Source of the DNA: Gonium pectorale
Taxonomy: Eukaryota > Chlorophyta > Chlorophyceae > Chlamydomonadales > Volvocaceae
Assembly (NCBI GenBank): GCA_001584585.1
Contig: LSYV01000006.1
Coordinates: forward strand, 1,299,113 to 1,363,112
DNA length: 64,000 nt
Reading direction: 5' to 3'
Numbering within the stretch: the first letter of the stretch is position 1; the number at the start of each line of letters is the position of its first letter. The notes below the pieces were generated by a model. That model was not told the origin of the DNA. It saw nothing but the letters and a program-made list of their open reading frames with translations, and ran no database searches. Made by a program: the position numbers and the translations under genes. Of the stretch, positions 12,401 through 25,211 are shown one piece after another.

Positions 12401-15400
12401 TCATGCGCTTGATGCGGTTGGTGGAGCCGTCCAGGCGCCTGGAGGCGCGGAGGGCGCGCGGGCGGGGACGGGTGAGAAGCGAGGGTTGTTTGCAGGGAGC
12501 TCAATCCAGATAGCGCTGAGGAAGGGAAGATACGGAACGGGCAACTGGCAGGGCGATGCTGATCCACATGAACAGATGCGGCTGGCAGGAGGAGCACCGA
12601 CTGGCAGGACGGCGGGAAGCGAACGGCGGTTGCCCTGCGCAACGGTGCTGGGGCAGGTGGCGGTAGAAGGCCGCTCCGGACGCGGTCCCGGATCCGGTTC
12701 CACCTGTAGTTGTATCCCCGGTGCACCAGGAAGTCCTCGATGATGTTGAGCATGATGTTGAACTGCAGTCGACCCCGCGGTGCCAGGGGTGGGGCGCAGT
12801 TGGCAGAATCAAGGCGTGGGTGTGCGTGTTCCAGGGAAAGAGCATGCAACTGGGGCGCTGTGTTATGTATGCGTGACGGAATGCTCAAGACAAGTGTCAA
12901 AAGAGACTGCGAGCACATGAATCGGTGCAAGAGCGTGTTCTATATTGCGCAACGGCATGCTCAAACGGTTCTGCAAGGATGCAGCGGGCAATTGGGGCGC
13001 TGTATGTGCTCTGTGCTGATCAAGGGGCAAGCCCCGCGCATCGCTGCCCCGCGCACACCGCGCCTGGCACCGGGACCCGCCACTCCCCCCTCCTGCCCTG
13101 CGCTCGTTGGCGCGTGCCAGTCCCCGCGTCTCCCGTGCCTCCCTCCCTTCCATCGCCCACAAGCCGCTCGGCTTCTCCCCTGAAAATGCTTTCCAGCTCT
13201 GAACCGCACCTGGCTGAACAGCACCACGCGGTGGCCCCGCTCCTTGAGCTTGGCTAGCATGCGGTCCAGCACCATCATCTTGCCTGTCAGGTCCAGGGGT
13301 CAAGGAGTTGTAGCCTTTAACCACATCACCAGCGGAGCTTTGGACGCCACCTTGCCTTTGCAGCAACGGCAGCAGTGTTGGTGCCTGGCGCTTCATTGTT
13401 ATCCCCCCTCTCGCAGGGCCTCGGCTGCTTAGACTACCCTGCCAAACCCCCATCCATCTAGCTGGGCGCGAGGAATCGCGACCGCCCCCAGCGCAGAGAT
13501 GGGAATCTCGACTCGCCCGATCCCGTTATGAGCTCCGCGGGTGCCGTCTCTCCGTCGAAGTCGGGCTCAGCGTCCGGGAACATGAAGGGGTGGTTGCAAA
13601 CCTGGGGTTGGGGCGGGGACGATAACCCTCATTATGTGGAGCGGGAGGGTCGGAGGAGCGGCTCCGGCGGCTGTTTAAAAAGGCGTACACGGTATACGTG
13701 CCTGGACGCGACTTCATGGGCGGCAACGTCCCTTATTGCCATACGTTTAAGCCCTTTTCACCCCTGTGTGTCTCGCCGCCACCGCCACCGCCCCGCCGCC
13801 CCACCGCACCTTGCGCAGTTGCATCAGCAGGTTCATGGCCTTCTTCCAGCTGGCAGAGCCGGAGGCGGCGGAGCCGGAAGTGGAGGGACCGGAGGTGGAG
13901 GCCCCGGCAGCACTAGAGGGCCCCGCTCCGGCACCACCGGCGGGGGCAGCCTGCATGCGAAGAGCGGCGGGCGGCAGACCGTTGCTCGGTCGCAAGTAGG
14001 TTATGAGCATGGATGTGTCAAGGGACCAAGGAAAGCGTTCGTCACTGTCCAAGCTTGAGGCACATGCCGTCCCGTGCCCATCACGCCAGGTGTTACCGAA
14101 GGCCACGGAGGCACATGTTGCTGGTGGGTAGATGCCGCAGCACTGTCATGCGCTGCAGGAGCTCCCGCTCTCACCGACAGCCCTCTAGATATTGCCACCA
14201 CACTCCCCGCCGTGCTTGACCCCACCACCTCGGCCGGCTCGCGCCGTCTCCGCACACCACCGCCTCGAGCTGGCGGTGGCTCAGCAGCGGTCCGTCCGGC
14301 CCTGATCACCCCAACAATGCCACAATCCGCGTCTCCTCGGCCCCCGCCCGCCCTTCCCCCCTCGCTCCTCACCCCGGCCCCTTCCTCCGTCGCCTCCAGC
14401 TGGCCCAGTAGCGCGCCGTCGCGCAGCAGCATGCGGCGGTACCAGAACGTCTGCATGGCCGCCAGCGGGCAGGCGATGCGCGTCTCCAGGCGCGGCGGCA
14501 GAGCCACCTCCACCTCCTCCTTGAGCCGCCGCAGCATGAAGGGCCGCAGCAGGTAGTGCGCCGCCTCAAGTTGCGCCCGGTCCACCTGACGGCGCGGCGC
14601 CGGTAACAGTATCGTATCAGCTCACAGATAACATCGAGGCTGACTTCGATACTTGTGGGTTGAGTGCATGTTGCTGTTTGCTGGTTTGCTCCTGTGCCCG
14701 CGGCAGTTGGCATGCTCGCGCCGTGTGCGGCGCGCGAGCCGAGTTCGGGGAACAGAGGGGTGACACCACGTCCTCGCCGTGCCCTCCGGCGGCGGGTCCC
14801 TTGCGTGCGTAACCCCAATAAGCACCTTTGGGGCAGCGCCTCGCCGTGGGCCTGTGCCCCGCCATGCCCTGCTGACAGCATCCCGACCGCCCCCTGCCCA
14901 AGCTGGCCACGTGAAGCGGGCGCACCCTGCTTGGGGTCAGGCTGCACGCGCCGCATGCCCCTGTGCCCGAAGGCTCTGGCTCTGCCCTTCTGCAGGCCGC
15001 CCGCAGACCCACACCGCACACGTTCGCGCCCCGGCGCGCACCTTGCTCTTGGTCAGGTTGAACGCTGCGTCGAAGCGCGAGGGGTCCGTGAAGACGTCCG
15101 GGTACATGAAGCTGAGCAGCGCGTACAGCTCGTGGAGGTTGTTCTGGATGGGGGTGCCGGTCAGCATGAGGACCTGGGCGTGCGGGGTATGGAGGAGGGC
15201 AGGCAGGTGGGTTGGGAGAGATGGGGTCTTAGAGGCAAGCAATGAACGAGAACGCACTGGCCTCCAGCTGTAGCCTCGGCCAACGGGGAGGGCCGCTAGA
15301 GGAAGAGACCCATTGGGGAGGCGATGGTGCTTAGTGCAGGATTGGACTGGCGTATGGTCGCGAGAGTGGGCGGGCTGGCGGGAGTGCAGATTGGGGCTGC

Positions 15401-18400
15401 TGAGTAAATAAAGTGGGACATAGTGACCCCCCTCCGAGTCCCGCACCCGTCAAACCCCTCCCCGCCCCTCCCCGCCCTGCTCGCCTGCTGCCTGCTGATG
15501 TGGCGCATGCCGTCCGACACCAGGCTATCCTCGTTCTTCACCTTGTGGCCCTCGTCCAGGACTAGGTATCGCCACACCTGCGGGGCGGGTGTGGGGCCGA
15601 TGGAAAGGAAGGGGTCACATACGTTGTTGCGGTCGGGCTTGCAAATGGAGGCTGGGACAGGGGAGACCCACAACACTCGATTTCAACGGCACTTGGACTG
15701 CTTGCCTAAAGTGTCGCAGGTGTGACGGCAAGCCCGTCAACCACGCGCAACCAAAACTGCCAAGCGGCCCACTTCACGCCGACCCACCACCGCGTGCTTG
15801 AGGCTGTTCCCAAAGTGCTGGCTGTTGATCATGTCGTACGTCGTGACGGCCACATCGAAGGAGGCGGGGTTGCCCAGGACCTGGCGATGGGCGGGGAAGA
15901 GCTCTTGAACATCGCGCAAGCTTGTCATGCGGCGTGCGGTCGGGAGTTGAAGGGAAAGGGGAATGAACCTGGGCGCCAGCAGCGTACGTCCCGTCCAGCG
16001 TATGTCCCGTCCCGTGCGGTCGGGAGGTCTTTAGCCCCTAGCGGTCCACCTCACGGCATCCAACTCGTGCCCGCACCGCTCACCCGTATACCCGCCTGTT
16101 TTCCAAACCTCTGCCCAACCCTCGCGCCGTCCAGACACCGTCCCGTGCCCACCTGGGCCCCGCACCTCACACCCGCCAGCCTGCCCCCAGCGCCGCCTCA
16201 CCTCCCGCACCAGCCGCTTGCGCTCCTCCGTGTCGGTGGAGTGCAGCCGGACCACGCGCAGCCGCGGGCACCAGCGCTTAAACTCGCTGCGCAACGGAGG
16301 GTACAGCGAACAGGGCACGCTCAGCGCCGGCCCTCTTACTGTCGCACATTCAAGTGCCTAGCGACTTCTTTCTGGCGCTGAGTCTCGGCTACATGGGCGG
16401 CTAGCCGCGGCTAGGTTTCCTGCTCGCTTTTGAGCACGCCACGATACGTCCATACGCAACCCCAGCGCACGCACCGCACCCAGCGACCCCTCCTCCGCCC
16501 CCAAGTACCGGCTGCAAGGACACCCGCCCAACGCACGCGCACCTCATCCAGCTCGACATGACGGACAGCGGCACCACCACCAGGTGGGGGCCCTCCACGT
16601 GGCGCACGAACTTGAGGTGGGCCAGGAAGGTGATGGTCTGGGAGGGCGCCGGAAAAGGTAGTTTGGCAGCGGTTAGAGGGACGGCGGCGCCCGCCCGTTC
16701 CCCGAGCGGCCTTGCGGCTGCCTAGTAGCAAAAGAAGATGTCCGCGGCCGTCCCGAATGCGGGCGAGTTCACGCCTGTCCCATGTGGCCCGTCTCGAAAG
16801 CGAAAGCAAAGAGAGCAGTCGAGCTCCGCACGCAGCGCCGCGCATACCCACCTGCAGCGTCTTGCCCAGCCCCATCTCGTCCGCGAGGATGGCGTTGACG
16901 CCCCGCTCGAACTGGGCGGCCATCCACGACAGCCCCTCCAGCTGGTACTCGCGGAGCGTCTAACACGGGGCGAGAGGGCCCAGCACCGGGGGCGGGGGCA
17001 GTTCAGTGGAGTGGGACGAGAGGGTAGGGAGGAGAGCGCCCGGTCCAGCTCACGCCCTTGATAACCAAAGCAAACGACAGTCCGCGGCTCCGCGCTCTCT
17101 ACGCAATGGTCCAGAGTCCGATCCAAAACTTCCCCCGCCCCTCGTGGCCCCGCCCTGACCCGGGTAGGCGTCAAGAAACCTGCAATACAATGGCCCGTGT
17201 GCCAGGCGCGTCAGCCCCGGCTCTCAGGGCCCATGCTCCTCGTCGCCCGCGCGGCCCCCCTCACCGCCAGGATCTCCTCCGGCTGCTGCGTGACGGGCAC
17301 CGGCGGCTTGGAGGGCGGCGCGGGACCCGCGGCGATGGCCTGGATGCGCGCCTCGACCTGCGCGGGGCCGTGCCATCCACGCAGCGGTCAGCGCTCAGCC
17401 CGCAAACCGCAAACAGCAGACCCAAATATGACCCAACTCCCATTCGCCCTCCCCTGCCCACCTGCTGCGTGATGAAGGGCCGCAGCTTGTCCAGGTGCTG
17501 TGCCAGGTACCGGGCGCGCCCCACCTCACACGCCTGTGCGGGGCGAAGGGGCAGACACACGGGCGGACAAGAGTCAGGATGGGGGTGCTGCGCAGACACC
17601 GCTGCCCACTGAAGAGGGGACGGGCAGCGGTGTAAGCACTTCCGCCACCAAGGGACTCTGCAGCCAGCCTTGGACGAGTGCTGTGCTCGTTCGGCGCCGT
17701 TCTGTCCACTTGCAGCCCGCGCCGCACGAGTCCTGGAGGCCGCGTGGCAACACGCCACTCGCCTTACAGCCCCCAAACTCGCACTTGACCGCCTCCGCCT
17801 CCGCGCTCCCACCGCCTCCACCTCTGTGCTCCCCATGCTAGGCGCGGCCCACCCACCTGCATGTCCCGTCGAATGGCGTTGTTGTGCTCCTGTCGTGCAA
17901 GGTACTCGGGCGGGTGCTGCCGGGGGCCGGGGGGCAGCTTGGGCCGCGAGGGGCTGGGCCGGGCCCGCGGTGCGGGCGGCTGCAGCGCCACACCTTCCAA
18001 TACGGCGGCCCCTGCGGCGACAGCATTGACAGGGAGGGGCGAATGGGGTAGTTTAAGGACACAGGTAGGAAGGGGGAAAGACAACACAGGTACGGCGTGT
18101 TTAGGGTGCATATAGAAAGGTCTAGATTGAGATTGCCCGACACTATCCACAGCACACACCGCCACGACACCCACCAGTCTGCAGGCCGCGCTGCCACACC
18201 ATGGTGTCCTCATCATGCAATCCGTACATGTTCTCCTGTTTGCGGGGAACATGAAGTGGACGCGGTCACTTCATGGCTTTCATCGTTCGTGGAAGCCTAG
18301 CACCATTGAGCATACGAAAGAGGACAGCCACGAAGTGCTCGTGTGTGAGCTGCAGGGCGCTCCGGCTGAGCACAGCCCGCCGCCCACCCATGAACAGTCA

Positions 18401-21400
18401 CCCCGCCGATTCGCGGCCAGTCTCCCTTGCATACCAACGACAGCTACATCGCCCGCCTAGCCAGGCCTATACGGTAACGCCGCTTGCCACTACCAACGAG
18501 GCACGGTGTGCCTTGTTGTGCACCACGGAATCAACCGAGAGCGACTGGAGAGCAAGCAAGGTACCCGAACCCCCTACAGCCGGCGTCGCAGCCCCACCTT
18601 GAGCACGGGGTGGCCGTCGACGTACACGAGGCGGCTCTTGCCCTCACGGCGCGGCCGCGGAACGGCGGCTGCGGCTGCGGCGGCTGCGGCAGCACGTGAC
18701 GAGGGGCCGGGTCCTGTCCAGGGGGCACGGGGTGCATGTACGAGGAGACTCGGCAGTGAGCAACACGGCTTGGACGAGGACGCACTGGCATCCAGCCGCA
18801 TTTGAGATGAGGCGAGGGCGGAGACCGGGAGATGCTGGGGGAGTCGATTGGCGCCGGCGTACGCAGAAGGTTCGGTACGCGTAGGGGCTGATGGTGTTTG
18901 AGGGCTATGTCAAGACGTTCGAGAGGCCAGCGGCTACAGTGTACAGCAGCCCCTTCCAACGGCATGCGCGTCCCTGGGCTGTGCCGGGAGTCGCTTATCA
19001 GATGGATACCTTGGGATGTTTGCGGGCATGTTCGCGTCCACTGCGCACGCCCACCTGCGTCGCCAGCGGCCCGCTCCTGCGCGTGCCCCTCCTGCTGCCC
19101 GTAACCTTCCGCATCCCCGCCGCAGCCTCCTCCGCCTGCGCCCGCCCCCGCGGTGCCACCGCTCTGGCACAGCTGATCCTCAGCCTCTGCGCCGCTCTCC
19201 GCGCCAGAGTCGTCGGCGCCGGCGCACGCCTCCCGGCGGCGCTTCAAGCTGGCTTGTGGCCGCGCAGCGGCCTCGGCGCCGGCTGCCGCCGCCTCCCCAG
19301 CCACCGCCGTCAACTTCGTCCCCAAGCCGGCGGCGCCGGCCGCGGCAGGGTCACTGCCAGAAGCGCCACCGTCAGCGGCATCAGCGGGGCCTTCGCTGGC
19401 CCTCACACCGGTGGAGCGCCTGGCCTTCCACGGGCTGCCGCGGGGCCGCTCCACGTGGCCCGTCTGTGCCGCAAGCGTCTTTCCCGCCGGAGGGGGCTGC
19501 ACTTTGGGGGCCGCGGCGGCGGCGCCGCCGTCACTTCCAGCACGGAGGCGTGGCGGGCCCGCAGGCACAGGCCGCGCAGCCTCCAGGGCCTGGCGGGTGC
19601 AGACAGTGAGTTGTGTACCTATGTACTCACGCCCGCGTGATGACTACAGCTGAAAGATGGCGTATGCAATTTGGGCCGACAGTGAGGTCTCAAGGCCAGG
19701 ACCATCCCCAGAAAGCACCAGTAGCACACTCACGAAGCCCGTGCTGCTGCACAGTGGGCGCGCTACCTACAAGTAACAAACTCAGACAAGCCGGAGGCCC
19801 CAAGGGTTGCCAAAGCCAGAGCCGGCACGGTTGCTTTGAGTGCTAACCGCCTTGCGTGTCCCGTGGGCCCAGCCCGCCCATGGTGCCCAACCGTACCCGT
19901 AGCGCCGCGTCCACGTCCTTGCCCGCCAGCCCCAGCCCCTTCAGCTCGGAGCGCTTGGGGGCCACGCGCCGCCAGGCGCCGCGGCTCAGCTCCGCGCGCG
20001 GTCGCAGGTGGGCGGGATCGCGCACGAAGATGACGTCGCTGTCTGAATCTGATTGCGGCGACGGCCAGGAGGAGAGGCAGCAGGGGCCGGGAAGGGGGAC
20101 GGCGGGAGTCTCGGTCGGGAAAGCTATGAAGGCTGAGTCAGGTGTACGGAGGGGGGGACGCCATGAGGGAGGGGGAACACGACAGCCTAGAGTCTAGGAG
20201 CGGCGGCATCGAGAGCGGGTCGGACCTCATAGCCCAAGAACCCGCCTCGCACCTCGCGGCNNNNNNNNNNNNNNNNNNNNNNNNNNNNNNNNNNNNNNNN
20301 NNNNNNNNNNNNNNNNNNNNNNNNNNNNNNNNNNNNNNNNNNNNNNNNNNNNNNNNNNNNNNNNNNNNNNNNNNNNNNNNNNNNNNNNNNNNNNNNNNNN
20401 NNNNNNNNNNNNNNNNNNNNNNNNNNNNNNNNNNNNNNNNNNNNNNNNNNNNNNNNNNNNNNNNNNNNNNNNNNNNNNNNNNNNNNNNNNNNNNNNNNNN
20501 NNNNNNNNNNNNNNNNNNNNNNNNNNNNNNNNNNNNNNNNNNNNNNNNNNNNNNNNNNNNNNNNNNNNNNNNNNNNNNNGAACCCCGCCTGCACCTGCGG
20601 CCGCTCCAATGCCCCGCGCGCATTGCTAGCCCGCCCCCCAGGTCTACATGGATTCTCTGCCGCCTGCCCCCCGCCCGGCCCCCCCCCGCCCGCTCACCGA
20701 ACAGGTTGACCTGCACCCCGGCGGTGGCCAGCCCCACCACTGCGCCCTGCCACCAGCAGTCATCCTGGTACGCCTCCACCGAGTCCGCCAGCTGCGTCGG
20801 GGTGCCCGAAAGGTGCAAGAGCAGATCGACATAAACGGGGGAGGCCATTCACGAAGGGCTCTTTGGGGCAGCGACGATGCGGGCGGGCAACGCCGGGAGC
20901 CAGAGTGTCTACTGAGGCGCAGAGGTCAGAGCGGCAAAGTGATGTGGGTTATGTTGACGCGGGGTCGCGCTGCCCGCTGGGCCGCAGCGGGGCTTCGAAT
21001 CGGCCGACATTGCAGGGAGACACGATCAGAGCACCTGTAGCCCGAGCACAGCCGCAACCGTGGAGCAAGAGCGGAGGCCGCCGCTGCTCAGCCCCTCTGC
21101 GGTGCTCTATCGGCGGTAAAGCCCCCAGCCCTGCCCCACCCTGGCGCCCTTCCCCTTCCCAGTCTCGGGCACGCAGACACCCAGGGACCACGTCAAGCGC
21201 CAGGTACACCGCAGCATGCACACATTGCAGTGAGCATGGCAGGGCTGTTCGCAGCCAGACACCCAGCGCAACCGGGCCCCAACCCGCTCCTCCTGAAGGG
21301 TGCTTGCCGCAGGGCGCACCTTGACTTCCTTCATGCACTTGAAGCGGGCAAGCTCAGGGGGCGGGGCCGGCCGGACGCGGCGGGCGGCGACGGCCTCCCG

Positions 21401-21816
21401 CAGGGGCTGCCCGTGCTCCTCATCGACAAACTGCACAAAGCGGGAGAGTCCGTTGGCATGCAAGATGGGAGCAGCGTGTTTGCATGCATCAAGGGCACAC
21501 GGGTGTTGAAAAGGAACAACGCATACGACGAGCACACGGGTGTATGTGAAGGCCGACGGGTGCACGGCACAACATCGAATGTAATGGCCGTGTAATGGGG
21601 TCAGCCGTGAGCGCGCTAAGGCACTGGCTGGCTTCCCGTCCGCACCCTCCCTGCCGTCGCCGCACACAAGGGCACACAAGGGCACACCTCAAGGTACTGA
21701 ACCAGGACCTTGCCACGCTCGGACTCCCCGACAACGAAGGCCGGGCACCAGCTTCCCACGAAGCCCTCTTCGTCGTCTCCGCAGACCTCAACCAGTTGGT
21801 TGGGCACCACGAGCAT
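7539..21816 (-). CDS. Agenet-Snf2(ISWI-like)-PHD chromatin remodeller
   Basis: ATP-dependent nucleosome remodeller, nuclear by inference. Exons (complement): 21688-21816, 21320-21430, 20698-20791, 19897-20048, 19106-19589, 18598-18713, 18175-18235, 17857-18011, 17462-17533, 17265-17357, 16852-16959, 16543-16637, 16202-16286, 15788-15880, 15485-15577, 15042-15173, 14373-14585, 13810-13950, 13517-13601, 13210-13283, 12704-12762, 12312-12438, 11873-12052, 11219-11373, 10406-10832, 10056-10211, 9647-9746, 9257-9339, 8959-9071, 8594-8651, 8182-8264, 7539-7944. They join in frame to 1,510 residues. Agenet modules are at about 4-80 ([11 protein letters not shown]) and 81-130 (WWQGAVV). The Snf2 core is at about 490-985: DEMGLGKT 516, DEGH 624, LTGTP, STRAGG-like [19 protein letters not shown]. 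An ISWI-like segment follows ([20 protein letters not shown]). PHD-type cysteines ([16 protein letters not shown]) are at about 1268, then further Cys pairs to 1375. The AAKPAAK tail is at 1410-1510. Three introns use GC donors. Start Met is the first in the Agenet frame; an upstream start near 21981 is possible. One gene rather than two fused is inferred from unbroken phase. Confidence 0.85.
9403..9462. repeat. (CA)n-(CG)n dinucleotide repeat in a remodeller intron
   Basis: About 24 CA units run directly into about five CG units, inside the intron before the first PHD exon. Alternating purine-pyrimidine runs of this type favour Z-DNA. It will vary in length between strains and breaks open frames into artefactual Cys-Val peptides. 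Confidence 0.9.
20261..20579. other. Assembly gap of 319 N in a remodeller intron
   Basis: Unknown bases lie wholly within the intron between the exons ending at 20698 and starting at 20048 (minus strand). Those two exons join in the right phase ([12 protein letters not shown]), so no coding sequence need be missing. Confidence 0.95.
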
Positions 21817-22236
21817 GACCCTTGGCTGCCCGCCTCGCCGACTCCGCCGACCTCGAAGCACAGAACGCAACCGTAAGAAAGCCCGGCGAGGATCCCGGTA
21901 ACGGCTCGTGACAGACGGCGCTTCGAAGCACAGCGTCGGTTGCAGCTGTTCAGTCAGTTCAACATCATGGCGGCAAAGCAAGGACAGCTCTCGCGCATGT
22001 ACTTTATGAAGGATGACAGAGAACCATAGCCTCTTGATAGAGGTGCATACCTCCCTCTTAGTTTGTTTGGCGCCTTTTGACTGTCGTATGGGTCACGTCG
22101 TTGCCGCGGGCCCCAACGTCGAAGCCTTTCCTACACTCTCTTACGGATCGCCTTGCGACTCACGCACGAATTAGCGTACCTCCTTGTCCTTGACGCCCGC
22201 AGACTCTTACTCATTTGCGCGCAGTCGCAGTTTGCC
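21817..22236. promoter_or_regulatory. Divergent promoter region, remodeller and LOG-like gene
   Basis: About 420 bp lies between the proposed start codons of two genes transcribed away from each other. I see no clear TATA box. If the remodeller starts instead at the upstream in-frame Met near 21981, the gap shrinks to about 255 bp. A shared promoter is an inference from spacing. Confidence 0.4.
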
Positions 22237-23441
22237 ATGGCTTCCCGCAAGGTCATTATTGGCGTGATGGGACCCGGCACCACCGCGGCGCACAAAGAGT
22301 CCACGGGAGCACACGAGAGCTTGGCCATGGAGCTCGGCCGCCAGATCGCTAGCCACGGCTGGCTTCTACTTACGGGCGGTCGGAACATCGGCGTAATGGA
22401 TGCGGCATGTCGGGGGGCCAAGAGTGCGGGCGGCACAACTATCGGTATCCTGCCCGGTCCCCAGACCTCCGACGTCAGCGGTGAGTTCGCCGTCGTTCGG
22501 GCAGACGGTGTAATGGTGTTCCCAGTCAAGCATTTTTGGTTAGGAATGCATAGGCAAGGCTGTGCGGCCACCGTGCAGGCCTTACACGCGTGGCTCTAGC
22601 CCAACGTCAACCCCGTCCACGTTGTGCAACCCCGCAAAGCTAACAACGCTGCCCACCCAATGCTCCTCCCACACCTTCATCGTTGAGGCCCGACCCTAAT
22701 TCAACTCCCGCCTCCCGCTCTTACGCTGCCAACTGCAAGCCCCAGTGCTGCCCTAAATGCACGATCCCAAGCCCAGCCGCTTTCCACCCGTGCGCATGTG
22801 CCCGGTCCCTCCTGCCCCACATCCAAAGCCCCTCCTCCGCGCCCCTGCCCCGCACACACCAGATGCGGTCGACATCCCCATCATCACGGGCCTGGGCTCT
22901 GCCCGCAACAACATCAACGCGCTGTCATCGGCGGTGCTGGTGGCGGTGGGCATGGGCCCCGGCACCGCCTCTGAGGTGGCTCTGGCGCTCAAGGCCCAGA
23001 AGCCAGTCATCCTGCTGGGGGCCACGGTGGGTGGGATGTCCATGCATGGGTGGTCGCGTGCCCGGGTGGGCGAGGCGAGACGGCTCGAGAGAGCTCTGGC
23101 AGGCCCCGTCTGCTGCCGCCAGCTCTCGTTTCTTCTCGCCACCGAGCCAGCGGCGCTCCCTAGTCCGCTGCTCTGCAGGACAAGCGTGCCATGCCCATGC
23201 ATTGCCCGCCCCCCGCTTCTCCCTCCTCCGACCCACCCCATCCGCCTCCCTTGCTTGCAACCGCTTCACCCCATGCCCCACGCCACCCCTTCCGACCCGC
23301 AACTACCCAATCCCAACCCACAAAAACCCGCAGCCCGAGGCGGAGAAGTTCTTTGCCAGTCTGGATGCGGGGCTGGTCCACACCGCGGCCGACGTGGAGG
23401 CGGCCATTACACACATCAAGGCAGTGCTGCCGGCGCAGTGA
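22237..23441 (+). CDS. LOG-like / TIGR00725-type Rossmann-fold protein
   Basis: Exons 22237..22480, 22863..23026 and 23334..23441 join in frame to 171 residues. The fold is that of the lysine-decarboxylase-like/LOG group: a glycine-rich start (KVIIGVMGPGT), LLTGGRNIGVMDAACRGAK, GGTTIGILPG, then GMGPGTASEVALAL, which corresponds to the PGGxGTxxE motif. The C-terminus AEKFFASLDAGLVHTAADVEAA is typical of the family. Plant LOG enzymes release cytokinin bases from nucleotides. This sequence is nearer the TIGR00725 branch of unknown substrate, so cytokinin activation should not be assumed. Intron donors are GTGAGT and GTGGGT. The start Met follows a pyrimidine-rich leader and fits the family length. 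Confidence 0.85.
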
Positions 23442-25211
23442 AGGGATGCAGGCGGGGCGGGGGGGGGCAGCAGCAGCGTTGGCGTGCAGTGAGGCATCAT
23501 GGCCCAAGGAACTCTGGCGCGGCAGGCAGAAGGCGCCGTGAGGGGCGGGAAATGGCGGTGCAGGGTTGGGATCAAAGGGTTGGCGGACGGGCTGGCGGAC
23601 GCACTCGCGTGAGGCGCGGGGTGTGGGGCAGACGAGGGGTTTTCCACCAGGGAAGCCCTGTGGGGCGCGGGCGGGGAGAGGAACGCACAGGCAACGGACG
23701 CCGAGAAGTGAACGTTGCCGTTGGAAACGCTGTCGACACTGTTGAAGTATGCGAGGAACAAATCATGGACACTGTCGGCGACTATCGTATACCGTGTTTT
23801 GCCACCTTGCTTGGCCGCGAGGTCCTGTGCAAGGCTGCGCATGTTGGGGTTGACGTGTACGGTCGGAGCACGCCGATATCGTTGGTTGAATGAGGAGCTG
23901 GCAGGCCCAGCCATAGTACTGGCAGTGACCGATACTGATGATGGCACCCGGTACATGGTTTGCTGGTGCATTATCAAGGAATGGGCACTACGGAAGGCGG
24001 ATGCCAGGCCGTCTCCCGCGCCCTGCCGTCAACAGCGGCCATGATAGCCGGGCTGGGCAGCTGCGGTGGATGCAGCATTTTGACCCCAGGTCGATGATGG
24101 GTATCCCCCAACACTTATTACTAGCAGTACTGAGAATAGAATTTACACACGTGCGATGTACGGCACATCCGGTCTTGCCAAATCCGCCTGGGAGCGGCCG
24201 CCGTCCTTGCCCACTGCCCGCACGACAGCGCGCGTTCGGCAGACCACGGGCCCCACCGGCGAACTCATAGGCACTCATCAACGCACCAAGGCCGCCAGCA
24301 GTCCGCAGGAGCACTCCGGGAGCATGCCACACCCGCATCCGAATCCGCACATGGGGCTTTTGCACGCCTTGCTGTTGCGGATACAACCCCATACGCTCCC
24401 TCCCTGCCCCCACACCTTATCGTGCGCCACGCCGTGCCATGCCTGCACCCGCGACGAGTTGCAAAAACAATGAATAGAAGGCCGGTCCAGTGGCGTCGAC
24501 CATCCATTTTGCAATCCGCGCGGCAGATACCCACGCTTCGATGGGCTTCGCTTCTGAAAAGGCCCTCACCGCACGAGCCGCACGCACAAGAGGTGGTGGC
24601 TGTGTTATCTACCCGCCCGCCTCTGCCTGACGACGCCTCGCAACTGACACTCCTGGTGTTGGCTAGACTGGAGGCCAGGCGCGACGAAGAAGCCAGAGCC
24701 ACGGCCGGGCGCCCGAAGCCAGTGCTACACGCGAGTACGAGCTTAGGGAGCCAGACCCCTTCAAGGAATGCATGCGTCCGCGCACGCTCATTTCCGTACA
24801 CCGTTTATCCCGCTAGCCCACATGCGCAATATGGAGCGCGCGCGACATTACGTCACCGCCAGCGCGGCGCCCAATCCAGGGCGCCGGCCAATCCCGTGTC
24901 ATTCGAGCCATCGCGCACCCAAGTCGAGTGCAAAAGATACAGGCAGTCACTTACCCACTGTCCCTCTTGGATCTCAATGCACCACTAACGAGTCTCAAGT
25001 CGCATGCTTCCACGCCTGGTCCCTTGCATGCTAAACGCCGACGTCTCAATACTGCAGTCGCTCGCCCCCGCCTCCTGGGCCTGGCCAGCCCGGGGAACGC
25101 CGCGGCCGAGGCCTCATCGAGCGGGCATCGAACCTGGGTTTGAAACAAGCCGCCTTGCCGCCCACACCACCCTTCCTAGCACAGCGGGTCTTGATGTGAG
25201 AGTGCCTTCCC
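23442..25211. other. Intergenic, no gene recognised
   Basis: The region separates two converging genes (LOG-like on plus, CAS1/RWA on minus), so it holds both 3' ends. Open frames of up to about 225 codons exist but are shadows or composition artefacts: no domain, no splice pattern. A GC-rich CCAAT-containing segment at about 24840-24905 resembles a promoter but has no obvious gene. Confidence 0.45.

Noticed and set aside
14200..14560. Plus-strand 160-codon frame opposite the Snf2 core
   Set aside because: Shadow of conserved minus-strand exons; no domain of its own.
22153..22236. Upstream start for the LOG-like protein
   Set aside because: The extension begins with a non-ATG codon and adds residues not typical of the family; the ATG at 22237 gives the normal length.
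23303..23977. 225-codon minus-strand frame overlapping the LOG-like 3' end
   Set aside because: Antisense to the coding exon and rich in Ala/Pro/Ser from base composition; no splice partners or domain.
25095..25150. GGTTCGATGCC on the minus strand resembling a tRNA T-arm
   Set aside because: The T-stem does not pair and no anticodon or D arm can be placed.
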